Source: CAINVV01 sp037137375 (GTDB lineage: Bacteria > Bacteroidota > Bacteroidia > Bacteroidales > Prolixibacteraceae). Taken from it: 64,000 bases of DNA. The number at the start of each line of letters is the position of its first letter. Positions within the stretch are counted from its first letter, which is position 1. Shown piece after piece: positions 27,622 to 36,605 of this stretch. The notes under the pieces were generated by a model. It searched no databases and was not told where the DNA came from. It saw only the letters and a list, made by a program, of their open reading frames with translations. The stretch spans positions 1 to 64,000 of the forward strand of contig JBAXKJ010000011.1 in NCBI GenBank assembly GCA_037137375.1, read 5' to 3'. The translations under genes were made by a program, and so were the position numbers.

Positions 27622-27646
27622 ACAGACGGCAAAATGTGTAATTTTG
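27617..27646 (+). promoter_or_regulatory. Bacteroidota-type promoter for asnS-rpoN
   Basis: TTTG at 27617-27620 and TAATTTTG at 27639-27646 match the -33 (TTTG) and -7 (TAnnTTTG) elements with 18 bp between them. This is the best complete housekeeping promoter that I found in the window. It ends 39 bp before the asnS start. Confidence 0.6.
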
Positions 27647-27685
27647 TACAAAACACAATATATCACACGGAAGTACAATTAAGAA

Positions 27686-29125
27686 ATGAAAAAGATTCAG
27701 ATAGCAGAGATATTGAAGTCGGGACAGGTTGGGGCAGAAATCACTATTAAAGGTTGGGTTCGCACCCGTAGGGGAAGTAAAAACGTCAATTTTATCGCAT
27801 TAAATGACGGATCAACTATCAACAACCTCCAAGTAGTCGCTGAAGTAGAAACTTTCGGTGAGGATTTTTTCAAGAACATCAATACCGGTGCCGCTATCGG
27901 TGTAACCGGTTCCCTGGTTGCATCGGCAGGATCCGGTCAATCCGTTGAATTGAAGGCAGATAAGATCGAGATCATTGGGCTTTCAGACCCCGACAAATAT
28001 CCTATTCAGCCTAAACGTCATACCCTCGAATTCTTGAGGGAAGTCGCGCATCTTCGTCCCCGGACCGCCACCTTCAGTGCCGTTTTCCGGATACGGCATG
28101 CCATGATTTTTGCCATCCACTCCTTCTTCAATGACCGTGGATTCTTCAATATTCATACCCCGATCATCACCAGTTCAGATGCCGAAGGTGCCGGTGAGAT
28201 GTTTCGCGTAACGACTCTTCCTGCCACTGATGCCCCGTTGAATGAAGAAGGGAAAGTCGATTTTTCCCAGGATTTTTTCGGTAAAGCAGCCAACCTGACC
28301 GTATCCGGACAGCTGGAAGGCGAGCTTTTCGCCATGGCACTCTCCAGAATTTATACTTTTGGCCCCACTTTCAGGGCCGAAAATTCTAATACTTCCCGTC
28401 ACCTGGCCGAATTTTGGATGATTGAACCAGAGGTGGCCTTCTTCGACCTCAACGATAACATGGATCTGGCCGAGGAATTTTTAAAATACCTGATCACCTA
28501 TGCGTTAGATCATTGCATGGACGATCTGCAGTTTCTCAGCAACCGTCTGGCGGAAGAGGAAAAGGTAAAACCTGCAGACCAGCGTTCCATGGAGCTGATC
28601 GAAAAGTTGAGGTTTGTGGCGGACAATGACTTTGTCAGGCTGACCTACACCGAAGCCATCGAGATCCTTAGAAATTCAAAACCGAACAAAAAAGGAAAGT
28701 TCCAGTATCCGGTAGGTGGTTATGGTACAGACCTTCAGAGCGAGCATGAGCGTTACCTGGTCGAGCAGGAGTTTAAGAAACCTGTCATTCTGACCAATTA
28801 TCCCAAGGAGATCAAGGCATTCTATATGCGCCTGGACGATAATGGCCAGACCGTTTCCGCCATGGACGTCCTCTTTCCGCAGATCGGCGAGATCATCGGC
28901 GGTTCCCAGCGTGAGGAGCGGCTCGAAGTGTTGGAAAGCAGGATGGAAGAGATGCATATTCCCAAAGAAGATATGGAATGGTACCTCGATACCCGTCGTT
29001 TTGGAGGTTGTCCGCATGCCGGCTTCGGTCTTGGCTTCGAACGCCTGATGCTTTTCGTTACGGGTATGGGAAATATCCGCGACGTAATACCTTTCGCCAG
29101 GACACCAAAAAATTGCGAATTTTAG
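27686..29125 (+). CDS. asnS: Asparaginyl-tRNA synthetase
   Basis: A 479-residue class IIb synthetase that charges tRNA-Asn. It has an N-terminal OB-fold anticodon-binding domain (about 15-105, ITIKGWVRTRRGSKNVNFIALNDGS) and a catalytic core with class II motif 2 (YTFGPTFRAENSNTSRHLAEFWMIEPE) and motif 3 (GFGLGFERLMLFVTGMGNIRDVIPFAR). The string FRAENSNTSRH and the C-terminal RTPKNCEF are typical of AsnRS rather than AspRS. rpoN starts 8 bp downstream, so the two are co-transcribed. Confidence 0.97.
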   Translation: MKKIQIAEILKSGQVGAEITIKGWVRTRRGSKNVNFIALNDGSTINNLQVVAEVETFGEDFFKNINTGAAIGVTGSLVASAGSGQSVELKADKIEIIGLSDPDKYPIQPKRHTLEFLREVAHLRPRTATFSAVFRIRHAMIFAIHSFFNDRGFFNIHTPIITSSDAEGAGEMFRVTTLPATDAPLNEEGKVDFSQDFFGKAANLTVSGQLEGELFAMALSRIYTFGPTFRAENSNTSRHLAEFWMIEPEVAFFDLNDNMDLAEEFLKYLITYALDHCMDDLQFLSNRLAEEEKVKPADQRSMELIEKLRFVADNDFVRLTYTEAIEILRNSKPNKKGKFQYPVGGYGTDLQSEHERYLVEQEFKKPVILTNYPKEIKAFYMRLDDNGQTVSAMDVLFPQIGEIIGGSQREERLEVLESRMEEMHIPKEDMEWYLDTRRFGGCPHAGFGLGFERLMLFVTGMGNIRDVIPFARTPKNCEF

Positions 29126-29133
29126 TCTGAAAA

Positions 29134-30591
29134 ATGCAACATCTTTCTCTCCAGCAAAGGCTACTTCAAAAACTTTCACCTCAGCAAATTCAGGTAATCA
29201 AGCTGTTGGAACTACCTATGCTCCAATTGGAAGCGCGCATTAAGAAAGAACTCGAAGAGAATCCCGTACTGGAGCTGGAAGATAATGAATTTGGAAAGAG
29301 CGAAGAGGAGCTGCCCGACGATCTGAAGACAAAAGAAGATAATGACCACGAAGAATTCTCGGTCGACGATTACCTGAACGAGGAAGATTATCCCACCTAC
29401 CGTTACGAAGCCAATAATTTCTCCAAAGACGAGAAGACGGTGGACATGCCTTATTCTGAAGCCTCCTCTTTCCATGAATACCTTCAGGAACAGATTGCCA
29501 TGGTGATGCTTAACGAAAAGGATGCCATTCTTGCGGAGCAGATTATCGGTAATATTGATGAAGACGGATACCTGCGTCGGGAACTTGATTCTATCGTCGA
29601 TGATGTGGCCTTTGCACGCAATATTCATACAGACATGAAATCCCTTAACCGGGTCTTGAAACTAATCCAGGAACTTGATCCCCCCGGTGTTGGTGCCAGA
29701 GACCTTAGGGAATGCCTCCTGATCCAGCTTACCAGGAAAGATGGGGGGCGTGAAGAGATCCGCTGGGCTTATAAGATTCTTGATGAGATGTTCGAGGAGT
29801 TCACTAAAAAGCACTACGATAAGATTCAGCGCAAACTCAATTTAGAAGAAGAGAATATCCGCGAAGCACTCGATGAGATATTGAAACTAAATCCGAAACC
29901 CGGAAGTTCCTACAGCAACAGTCTTTCAAGAGGTACCCAGACCATCATCCCCGATTTCATACTGGATATCGTCAACGACGATTTGATCCTGAGCCTCAAC
30001 CAGCGAAATGTACCGGAGCTTAACATCAGCAACTACTACACCAACATGCTTAAAGGTTTCCGCGACAGCGGAAAAGAGATGTCGACCGACCAGAAGGAGG
30101 CACTCTACTTTGTCAAGCAAAAGATTGACTCAGCCAAATGGTTTATCGATGCCATCAAACAAAGACAGGAGACTCTGATGCTCGTGATGAAAGCCATGCT
30201 CAGGTTTCAGAAGGCTTTCTTTCTAGAAGGTGACGAAACGAAGCTGAGGCCAATGATACTTAAGGATATAGCCGATATGACAGGACTCGATATCTCCACC
30301 ATTTCCAGGGTATCTAATAGCAAATACATTCAGACCCATTTTGGGATCTATTCGCTGAAGTACTTCTTTTCCGAATCGATGCAAAAAGAGGATGGCGAAG
30401 AGGTATCAACCCGCGAAATCAAATCAATCCTGAAGGAATGCATCGCCAATGAGAACAAATTAAAACCTGTCACAGACGATGAACTGGCTTCCATCCTGAA
30501 AGACAAGGGTTATAACATCGCAAGGCGCACGGTAGCCAAATACCGCGAACAGCTTGATATTCCGGTAGCCCGGATGCGTAAGGAGCTTTAG
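29134..30591 (+). CDS. rpoN: RNA polymerase sigma-54 factor RpoN
   Basis: A 485-residue sigma-54. The Gln/Leu-rich region I is at the N-terminus (SLQQRLLQKLSPQQIQVIKLLELPMLQLEARIKKELEENP). An acidic region II (about 48-95) follows, then the core-binding domain (ELDPPGVGARDLRECLLIQL), the helix-turn-helix (MTGLDISTISRVSNSKYIQT) and the C-terminal RpoN box ARRTVAKYRE. It directs transcription from -24/-12 promoters with enhancer-binding activators, none of which is encoded in this window. It follows asnS after 8 bp and its stop is 4 bp from the convergent response regulator. Confidence 0.97.
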   Translation: MQHLSLQQRLLQKLSPQQIQVIKLLELPMLQLEARIKKELEENPVLELEDNEFGKSEEELPDDLKTKEDNDHEEFSVDDYLNEEDYPTYRYEANNFSKDEKTVDMPYSEASSFHEYLQEQIAMVMLNEKDAILAEQIIGNIDEDGYLRRELDSIVDDVAFARNIHTDMKSLNRVLKLIQELDPPGVGARDLRECLLIQLTRKDGGREEIRWAYKILDEMFEEFTKKHYDKIQRKLNLEEENIREALDEILKLNPKPGSSYSNSLSRGTQTIIPDFILDIVNDDLILSLNQRNVPELNISNYYTNMLKGFRDSGKEMSTDQKEALYFVKQKIDSAKWFIDAIKQRQETLMLVMKAMLRFQKAFFLEGDETKLRPMILKDIADMTGLDISTISRVSNSKYIQTHFGIYSLKYFFSESMQKEDGEEVSTREIKSILKECIANENKLKPVTDDELASILKDKGYNIARRTVAKYREQLDIPVARMRKEL

Positions 30592-30595
30592 AAAA

Positions 30596-31297
30596 TCAGA
30601 CTACAAATTTATAGCCGATGCCTTTGAGGGTACGGATATGGTCATTGCCGATCTTCTCGCGGAGTTTTCGGATGTGAACATCGATGGTTCTGTCGCCGAC
30701 GATGACATTATCCCCCCATACAGCCTTGTAGATTTCATCGCGCAGAAAGACTTTATCGGGCTTGGAAACCAGTAGCGACAGCAGCTCGAACTCTTTTCGC
30801 GGTAGCATCATCTCGTCGTCATCGACCCGAAGGGTGAATTTCTCCTTGTCGATAACCAGGTTACCAATATGCAAAACTTTCTCCTGCTCTGCAGCTTCTG
30901 CCATGTTCCCACCAGTCCTTTTTAACAGGGCTTTTACCCGGCTGATCAATACCTTCGGACGGATGGGTTTGGTGATATAATCGTCGGCGCCTGCATCAAA
31001 ACCTGCAATCTGGGAATAATCTTCTCCCCTGGCCGTCAGAAAAGCGATCACCACATCCCGGCATCCCGGTAGTTTTCTGATCTCTTCACAAGCGGCGATA
31101 CCATCCATTTCGGGCATCATCACATCCAAAATTACCAGGTCTGGCTTCACTTTTGTGACCATCTGGATAGCTTCCCTGCCATTGCGTGCGGTGAAGACTT
31201 TAAATCCTTCCCTCTCGAGGTTGTAACTCACAAATTCCAGGATGTCTTCTTCATCGTCTACCAGCAAAATCCGCGGAACATTCTCTTTTTCTGTCAT
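30596..31297 (-). CDS. OmpR/PhoB-type response regulator
   Basis: A 233-residue regulator with a receiver domain (1-120; acidic pocket in LLVDDEED, phospho-acceptor Asp in VILDVMMPEMDG at about residue 57, KPIRPKVL Lys switch) and a C-terminal winged helix (about 138-232, ending RTLKGIGYKFVV). It lies 35 bp downstream of the histidine kinase on the same strand and is the last gene of an operon with PiT and DUF47. Phosphate control of the PhoB type is therefore the likely role, but this is inferred from neighbours. Confidence 0.9.
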   Translation of the reverse strand: MTEKENVPRILLVDDEEDILEFVSYNLEREGFKVFTARNGREAIQMVTKVKPDLVILDVMMPEMDGIAACEEIRKLPGCRDVVIAFLTARGEDYSQIAGFDAGADDYITKPIRPKVLISRVKALLKRTGGNMAEAAEQEKVLHIGNLVIDKEKFTLRVDDDEMMLPRKEFELLSLLVSKPDKVFLRDEIYKAVWGDNVIVGDRTIDVHIRKLREKIGNDHIRTLKGIGYKFVV

Positions 31298-31332
31298 AAC
31301 AGTTGTCTGAATGAAAAATTAATAGGTAAATT

Positions 31333-32382
31333 CTATTTCGTCGGCTTCCCTTTTTCGAGGGCAAAAGTGAAGGTCGTCCCATCTTCCGGGGTGCTCTTCA
31401 CGTGAATCTTCTGTTTGTGCGCCTCGATAATATGTTTGACGATCGACAAACCCAGGCCGGTGCCTCCTTGCATCCTGCTCCTACTCTTGTCGACCCTGTA
31501 AAAACGTTCAAAAATCCGGGGAAGGTCCTTCTTCTCAATACCAATTCCATCATCACTCACCTCAATCAGCAGCAGGTTGTTCATGTCGTAAAAGCCGACC
31601 GTCACCTTGCCTTCTTTTCTGCCATATTTGATGGCGTTTCCAATCAGGTTTCGCATGGCTTCGAAGATGCGTTTCTTGTCGGCCCTTACCAGGAAAGGCT
31701 TCCCTGATGTAAGGTTCAGATTCATGGTAATGCTTCGCTCTGTTGCTTCCCTTAACTCGAGCTCGAAAACCTCTTCCACCAGCTTGCTGATATCGAAGAC
31801 TTCCGGATTAAGTTTGAGTTCACCCGATTCGAGTTTTGTGATCGATTCGAGGTCCTCCACGACATTGATCATCCTGTCGATGCTCTTTTCCGTGCGTTCC
31901 AGGTAAAGCCTGTTGATTTCCGGATCCTCCAGTCCGCCGTCCAGCAGAGTCAGGATGTAGCCCTGGATGTTGAAGATCGGCGTTTTCAGCTCGTGCGAGA
32001 CGTTTCCCACAAAATCTTTTCTGTATTTTTCGAGGTCTCGGAGGCGCTCGATCTCAGCCATCTTATCGTCGGCCCAGATCTTGACATCATGCTCTACCTC
32101 GGCCAAAATATCCTTCTGACTGGCCTTTTTTTTGCGCTTGTCTTTTCCCGGAATCCCACTGATCGTCTTATAAATTGGGGTGATCTTCTCGTTGATCAGG
32201 TAATTTAAGATGTAGCTGGTTGCCATAAAAGAGAGCAGAAAGATGACCGGAATAATAATAAAAAGGTAATACGCATGACCGTATAAGTAATTTATCGTCA
32301 GCAGGATTCCGGCAAGTAAGGTCGTGACCAGCGAAGAGATCAGAGATAATTTATTCGGCGTATAAGTTCTGAGGATTCTCAT
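31333..32382 (-). CDS. Membrane sensor histidine kinase (PhoR-like)
   Basis: A 349-residue kinase with two adjacent N-terminal membrane helices (about 12-32 and 39-62) and almost no periplasmic domain. A HAMP-like linker leads to the phosphorylated His in FVGNVSHELKTP (about residue 133) and the ATPase domain (N-box MRNLIGNAIKYG, G1 DDGIGI, F-box FERFYRV, G2 GGTGLGLSIVKHI). The lack of an external sensor domain fits PhoR-type kinases that read phosphate through the transporter. It starts 9 bp downstream of the PiT gene and precedes its response regulator. Confidence 0.9.
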   Translation of the reverse strand: MRILRTYTPNKLSLISSLVTTLLAGILLTINYLYGHAYYLFIIIPVIFLLSFMATSYILNYLINEKITPIYKTISGIPGKDKRKKKASQKDILAEVEHDVKIWADDKMAEIERLRDLEKYRKDFVGNVSHELKTPIFNIQGYILTLLDGGLEDPEINRLYLERTEKSIDRMINVVEDLESITKLESGELKLNPEVFDISKLVEEVFELELREATERSITMNLNLTSGKPFLVRADKKRIFEAMRNLIGNAIKYGRKEGKVTVGFYDMNNLLLIEVSDDGIGIEKKDLPRIFERFYRVDKSRSRMQGGTGLGLSIVKHIIEAHKQKIHVKSTPEDGTTFTFALEKGKPTK

Positions 32383-32391
32383 TTTGTGTCA

Positions 32392-33432
32392 TCACAACCC
32401 AATAATTCTAAATGAGTAATAGACAAGCGCTGCAATTGCCATCGAAACGGGAATGGTTAATATCCAGGCCCATAAGAGATTGATTGTTACTCCCCATTTT
32501 ACTGCAGTCAGCCTTCGTGGTAACCCGGTACCCATGATTGCGCCGGTAATGGTGTGCGTCGTGCTGACAGGAATCCCAAAAGCATCGGTGGCGAAAAGTA
32601 GCGTAGCTCCTGCCGAATCAGCTGCGATAGCTTCGAAAGAGGTCAGCTTAGTGATCTTGGTCCCCATGGTCTTTACGATCTTCCAGCCGCCCGAAATAGT
32701 TCCGGCACTGATGGCAAGGTAACATCCAAGGACAATCCAGTGAGGTATCGCGTGGATCTTTCCTCCAACCAAGGTGATGTGTGCCCAGTCGGGAATGCTG
32801 GCTGGATCGACACCCTTATAATAGACCATCAGCGTCGCTGCGATCAATCCCATTACTTTTTGGGCATCGTTTCCTCCGTGTCCCAGACTCAGCAAGGCTG
32901 ATGAAAGGAGTTGGAATTTTCTGAAATACCGGTTCACGATATGAGGATTGGCCCTTCGGAAAATATTAAGCAATAATATGGAGTAGATGTAAGAAATCGT
33001 CATTCCGAGAATCGGGGCGAGGAAAATAAATGAGGCGATTTTTAGGATGACATTCGTGTGCACCACGCCCCAGCCTGCATGAGCGATAGCGGCTCCGGCG
33101 AAGCCCCCAACCAGTGTGTGCGATGAACTTGAAGGGATGCCAAGGTACCAGGTAAGGAGGTTCCAGAGAATTGCCGCAATGATGCCGGCGAGAATTACCT
33201 GCAGATTGATAGCTCCGGTGTCGACAGTCTTGGCAATGGTATCCGCGATCTTCAATTCGAAGATGGCATAAGCCAGAAAGTTGAAAAATGCAGCCCAGAG
33301 CACGGCCTGAAGTGGAGACAGCACCTTGGTCGAGACAATGGTCGCTATTGAATTCGCAGCATCGTGGAACCCATTGATAAAATCGAAGGCAAAGGCAAGA
33401 ACGATGATGACAATCAGTAAATTAAAATCCAT
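32392..33432 (-). CDS. PiT-family inorganic phosphate transporter
   Basis: A 346-residue inner-membrane phosphate:cation symporter of about ten helices. The two inverted PiT signatures are visible: GFHDAANSIATIVSTKVLSP (about 21-40) and the C-terminal half with LSLGHGGNDAQKVMG (about 185-199) and GIPVSTTHTITGAIMG. It follows the DUF47 gene after 27 bp, a pairing common across bacteria, and is followed by a two-component system on the same strand. Confidence 0.93.
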   Translation of the reverse strand: MDFNLLIVIIVLAFAFDFINGFHDAANSIATIVSTKVLSPLQAVLWAAFFNFLAYAIFELKIADTIAKTVDTGAINLQVILAGIIAAILWNLLTWYLGIPSSSSHTLVGGFAGAAIAHAGWGVVHTNVILKIASFIFLAPILGMTISYIYSILLLNIFRRANPHIVNRYFRKFQLLSSALLSLGHGGNDAQKVMGLIAATLMVYYKGVDPASIPDWAHITLVGGKIHAIPHWIVLGCYLAISAGTISGGWKIVKTMGTKITKLTSFEAIAADSAGATLLFATDAFGIPVSTTHTITGAIMGTGLPRRLTAVKWGVTINLLWAWILTIPVSMAIAALVYYSFRIIGL

Positions 33433-33459
33433 TATCAGAAGGTTAATCAGTTTTGTTTA

Positions 33460-34107
33460 CTATCCCATTTTCACAATGAGGGAAGAGAAAATATTGCCTA
33501 CGTCATCACATTTGTCGATGGCTTTTTCAAGCGTGGTCAGGATATCCCTCTTCTTAATCAGATCGATGGCGTTGATCTCTGTATCAAAAAGTTCGGAAAG
33601 ATATTCCTGGTAAATATCATCTACTTCACTCTCGTATTCACTGATTTTTTCGCAGCTTAAAACATGGTTCTTGAAGTCGTTTACCGAACGGACGCTGCGC
33701 AGGACGTTCTGGATTTCTTTGTTGGCCGAATGGATCCGGTCGGCGATCTGGACAAATTCTTCCGGGAAATTGGAAACTTTGTAAAAGTGAATCCTCTTGG
33801 ATGCGGCATGAATATAATCGACAATATCATCCATGTTGTTGATCAGCTCATGGATATCTTCACGGTCGAAAGGCGTGATAAATGTGCCGTTCAGTTCCAT
33901 AAGAAGACTTCTTGTGATATCATCCCCGATGTGTTCCACATCCTTGATTTGCTTCATGTATTCAAGCCTCTGCGTCAGGTCCCTCTCTCTTACCAGCTTA
34001 ATCAGAAGTTCAGAAGCAAGCACCAGGTTGTCGGCTGCATCGTTGAATAAAGGGAAGAACTTGCGGTCTTTCGGCACCAGGAAACTAAAAATTTTGTCGA
34101 GCTTCAT
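33460..34107 (-). CDS. DUF47 / PhoU-like regulator of phosphate transport
   Basis: A 215-residue all-helical protein of the DUF47 (TIGR00153) group, which resembles PhoU and accompanies PiT transporters. It begins MKLDKIFSFLVPKDRKFFPLFND. I chose the ATG at 34107 rather than the one ten codons upstream, because the family normally starts with this phrase. Helical repeats contain E-x3-D type metal-binding acidic residues (EHIGDDITRSLL, DDIVDYIHAASKR, CDDVGNIF). It is the first gene of the four-gene phosphate-type operon. Confidence 0.88.
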   Translation of the reverse strand: MKLDKIFSFLVPKDRKFFPLFNDAADNLVLASELLIKLVRERDLTQRLEYMKQIKDVEHIGDDITRSLLMELNGTFITPFDREDIHELINNMDDIVDYIHAASKRIHFYKVSNFPEEFVQIADRIHSANKEIQNVLRSVRSVNDFKNHVLSCEKISEYESEVDDIYQEYLSELFDTEINAIDLIKKRDILTTLEKAIDKCDDVGNIFSSLIVKMG

Positions 34108-34196
34108 AGGTAAAAATTTTGTCGCAAAAATATACAATAAATTCTGATTTTTTGCAGTCGGAATTTTAATAGTTCGTTGGTAAACTTAAACTTGCG

Positions 34197-36041
34197 TTAA
34201 ATCTTCCCTAACTGAATATTGATTCCGGCGAATGCTGTTGTCAGGGGCATTGGGTAATAACGGTTGGGTTCATACTGCTGTCCGAGCAAATTTTCCCCGC
34301 TCAGCGTGAGTTCAAATCGCCTGGAGATATTCCATGCAGCCCTTGCATTCAGAAGGGTGTAACTGATCAGATTGACCTTGCCGGAAATATCATTGTTCAG
34401 ATCCGAAATCTCCCTGAGGGAACAATTGATCCTGAAATTATCCCAATGATAGGTGCCGCTCAGGAAGAGATTATTCTTCGGAGTGCCAAACAATGGCTTC
34501 TTCATGTCGATATAACTGTAGGAAAGCAGCATCTCAAGCCGTCTGACCGGCCGTGCTGTGACGGCCAATTCAACGCCCTTGTTGTCGATTGATCCGGTAT
34601 TGTAAAGATTTCCCATCGCGCCGGTCACAATCAAATTATCGCCCTTGACCATATAACCCGTTAATTCAACTTTCAGTTTACTTACCAGGAAATTGCGGGC
34701 CACACCCGTTTCATAGCTGAAAATCCGCTCGGGTTGCAGATTGGGATTGTGGTTGAACATGTAAAGCTCGCGTATCGTCGGACTGCGGAATCCTTTGGAA
34801 AAACTGGCCCTCCATGTAGTTTGCGGATTGAGCTGCCACGCGAAGCCGGCAGAAGGAATCCATTCATTGCCGTATTTGCTGTGGTTTTGCAGCCTTAATC
34901 CTCCGTTTAGGGTGAGGTCTTGAAAGAGCGTCTGCTGCAGGAAGGCATATACCCCGGCTTCCCGGACTGTCGTATCCGCGAAGGTGATGCCTTTGCCATT
35001 CATGGCCTTGGTATTTTCTGCCTTTCCTCCGTATTGTGCCAGGTCGGCGCCGAAGGAGAGGCTGCTTCCCTCGCAGATTCTAAGTGTCTGGTAAAGGTTG
35101 ATGCCATTGTTTTTATCGGTCGAGTGAAATCCGTCTGTGATCGTGTGCTCGCCAAAATTGTTGTATAATTTGATGGCGCCGGAGATCTTCTCATAATCGT
35201 CGGATACGGACAGCGCCCAGTAGCCGCGGGTGATGTCGATTTTACTTCCTGGTAAGGCTTTGAGGGTATCGGCTCCCGGGTCCTGTGCCTTGAATTTAGC
35301 TAGTGAAAAATCGGCATCTGCCTTGAGGTGGGAGTTGATTTCGTAACCGGCCTTGAGGTAACCGTTCTCGATTTCGAAGTCTGAATTGGGCCGGTGACCA
35401 TCGGTCTTTTCGTGGTTAAGAGAGGCAAAGATGCTGAACTTATTTTTCTTTAGTCCGGCTGAAGCCGCCTGTTTCTGGGTGTTAAAGGAACCGTAGGAAA
35501 GTCTCGCATTGGCGCTGAGCCCATCCGCGACACTCTTGCGGGTGATGATATTGATCACGCCCCCCATGGCATTGGAACCGTAAAGAATGGAGGCCGGACC
35601 GCGGATCACCTCCACGCGCTCGACATCTGAACTTACATAGCTGTCGGCCAGCGGATGACCCATCAGTCCCATAAACTGGGGATGGCCGTCGATGAGCATC
35701 AGTACTCCTGTGGTGGGATTTCCGCCGATGCCGCGGATCGAAATCTGACCAGCCGCGCCTGCCGCGACGCCAAAGCCGGTTACGCCGCGTTCTGTTACGT
35801 ATAGTCCTGGCACACGACCACTTAACATAGGCAGGATGGTCGATTCACTTCCCTCTGAAATCTGCTTTCTATCCAGTACCGACACGGCCAGAGGCGTATT
35901 ATTCCGGTTTATTTTGGTGGTGGAGCCTGTGACGATGACCTCCTTCAGGTTGATGGTGTCCTTCACAGATGGAGTTTTTTCCTGGGCTTGAGCGGTAAAA
36001 TATTGGGCGAGAACGATAAGAATCAATATAAATTTTTTCAT
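34197..36041 (-). CDS. TonB-dependent outer membrane receptor, probable metal or metallophore uptake
   Basis: A 614-residue TonB-dependent receptor of the classic (non-SusC) size. It has a signal peptide (1-19, FTAQAQ), a TonB box INLKEVIVTGS, a plug with ISIRGIGGNPTTGVLMLIDGHPQF, and SDVERVEVIRGPASILYGSNAMGGVINIIT before a 22-strand barrel. I chose the ATG at 36041 (MKKFILIL), seven codons inside the longest frame, because it gives a clean signal peptide. A His/Met-rich stretch in the plug (GHPQFMGLMGHPLADSY) hints at metal. It follows the NikR-like gene on the same strand and shares an operator-like motif with it, so metal-dependent control is likely. The cargo is not known. Confidence 0.87.
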   Translation of the reverse strand: MKKFILILIVLAQYFTAQAQEKTPSVKDTINLKEVIVTGSTTKINRNNTPLAVSVLDRKQISEGSESTILPMLSGRVPGLYVTERGVTGFGVAAGAAGQISIRGIGGNPTTGVLMLIDGHPQFMGLMGHPLADSYVSSDVERVEVIRGPASILYGSNAMGGVINIITRKSVADGLSANARLSYGSFNTQKQAASAGLKKNKFSIFASLNHEKTDGHRPNSDFEIENGYLKAGYEINSHLKADADFSLAKFKAQDPGADTLKALPGSKIDITRGYWALSVSDDYEKISGAIKLYNNFGEHTITDGFHSTDKNNGINLYQTLRICEGSSLSFGADLAQYGGKAENTKAMNGKGITFADTTVREAGVYAFLQQTLFQDLTLNGGLRLQNHSKYGNEWIPSAGFAWQLNPQTTWRASFSKGFRSPTIRELYMFNHNPNLQPERIFSYETGVARNFLVSKLKVELTGYMVKGDNLIVTGAMGNLYNTGSIDNKGVELAVTARPVRRLEMLLSYSYIDMKKPLFGTPKNNLFLSGTYHWDNFRINCSLREISDLNNDISGKVNLISYTLLNARAAWNISRRFELTLSGENLLGQQYEPNRYYPMPLTTAFAGINIQLGKI

Positions 36042-36108
36042 TAATTTTTGTTTTTGCGACATTGATAAATCTTTAAAGTTGAAACCGGCAAATGCTGTTT
36101 CCCGGTGT

Positions 36109-36141
36109 TTAGTATTACGATTGTTTAAATTAGTATTACTA
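36109..36141 (-). promoter_or_regulatory. Candidate NikR-like operator before the TonB receptor
   Basis: TTAGTATTAC occurs at 36109-36118 and 36130-36139, 21 bp apart. The spacer contains TACGATTGTTTAAAT, which nearly repeats TACGATTTGTTTAAAT found directly upstream of the nikR-like start. The second half-site lies in the near-palindrome TAGTATTACTA (36131-36141). The position, about 70-100 bp upstream of the receptor start, suits an operator. Confidence 0.45.
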
Positions 36142-36155
36142 TTTAGGTAAAAAAT

Positions 36156-36557
36156 TTACCTGACCTTGCTCATGATCAGCTTACCATGTTCGATACCTTT
36201 GATGCCTATGAGCTGGTCGGATAATTCGGTAAGGGTATGAGCGCTCCCTTTAACGGTAATGACCTCCATGGTATGATCATTTTCGATGAAGAAACGCTGG
36301 GAGGAAAGTACCACTTCTGAATATTGGGTTTGTAACTCGAATGATCTGTTCCACACCTCTTTCCTGCTGTTGGGATGTACCAGCACGATGGCGCCGGCAA
36401 CCAGGTTGTTGCACTGCCATTTCTTTTCGACCCTGTTTTTTTCGATCAGGGCACGGATGGCCTGCGACCTGTTAGGGAACTGATTCTCCTTCACATAGGC
36501 GTCGAGCGCTTCCAGCAACTCCTCTTCGAGCGATACACTGAATCGTGAGACTGTCAT
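36156..36557 (-). CDS. NikR-like ribbon-helix-helix metal regulator lacking nickel ligands
   Basis: A 133-residue protein, exactly the length of E. coli NikR. It has an N-terminal ribbon-helix-helix DNA-binding domain (TVSRFSVSLEEELLEALDAYV, NRSQAIRALI) and a C-terminal ACT-like domain (about 53-133, VKGSAHTLTELSDQL, GIEHGKL). An ungapped hand alignment over the metal site puts Thr, Arg, Phe and Thr where E. coli NikR has the high-affinity nickel ligands His76, His87, His89 and Cys95. It may therefore sense another metal, or use other residues such as the nearby END-H. It lies between a zinc-type ABC transporter and a TonB receptor on one strand. Confidence 0.82.
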   Translation of the reverse strand: MTVSRFSVSLEEELLEALDAYVKENQFPNRSQAIRALIEKNRVEKKWQCNNLVAGAIVLVHPNSRKEVWNRSFELQTQYSEVVLSSQRFFIENDHTMEVITVKGSAHTLTELSDQLIGIKGIEHGKLIMSKVR

Positions 36558-36566
36558 GGTAATAAT

Positions 36567-36584
36567 ACGATTTGTTTAAATCGT
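36567..36584 (-). promoter_or_regulatory. Palindrome before the nikR-like gene (autoregulatory operator candidate)
   Basis: ACGATTT (36567-36573) and AAATCGT (36578-36584) form a perfect inverted repeat around gttt, 10 bp upstream of the nikR-like start. The sequence TACGATTTGTTTAAAT is almost repeated before the TonB receptor (36115-36130). A ribbon-helix-helix dimer of dimers would bind such a site. Confidence 0.45.
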
Positions 36585-36605
36585 GTGCAAGATATAAAAA
36601 AAAGG

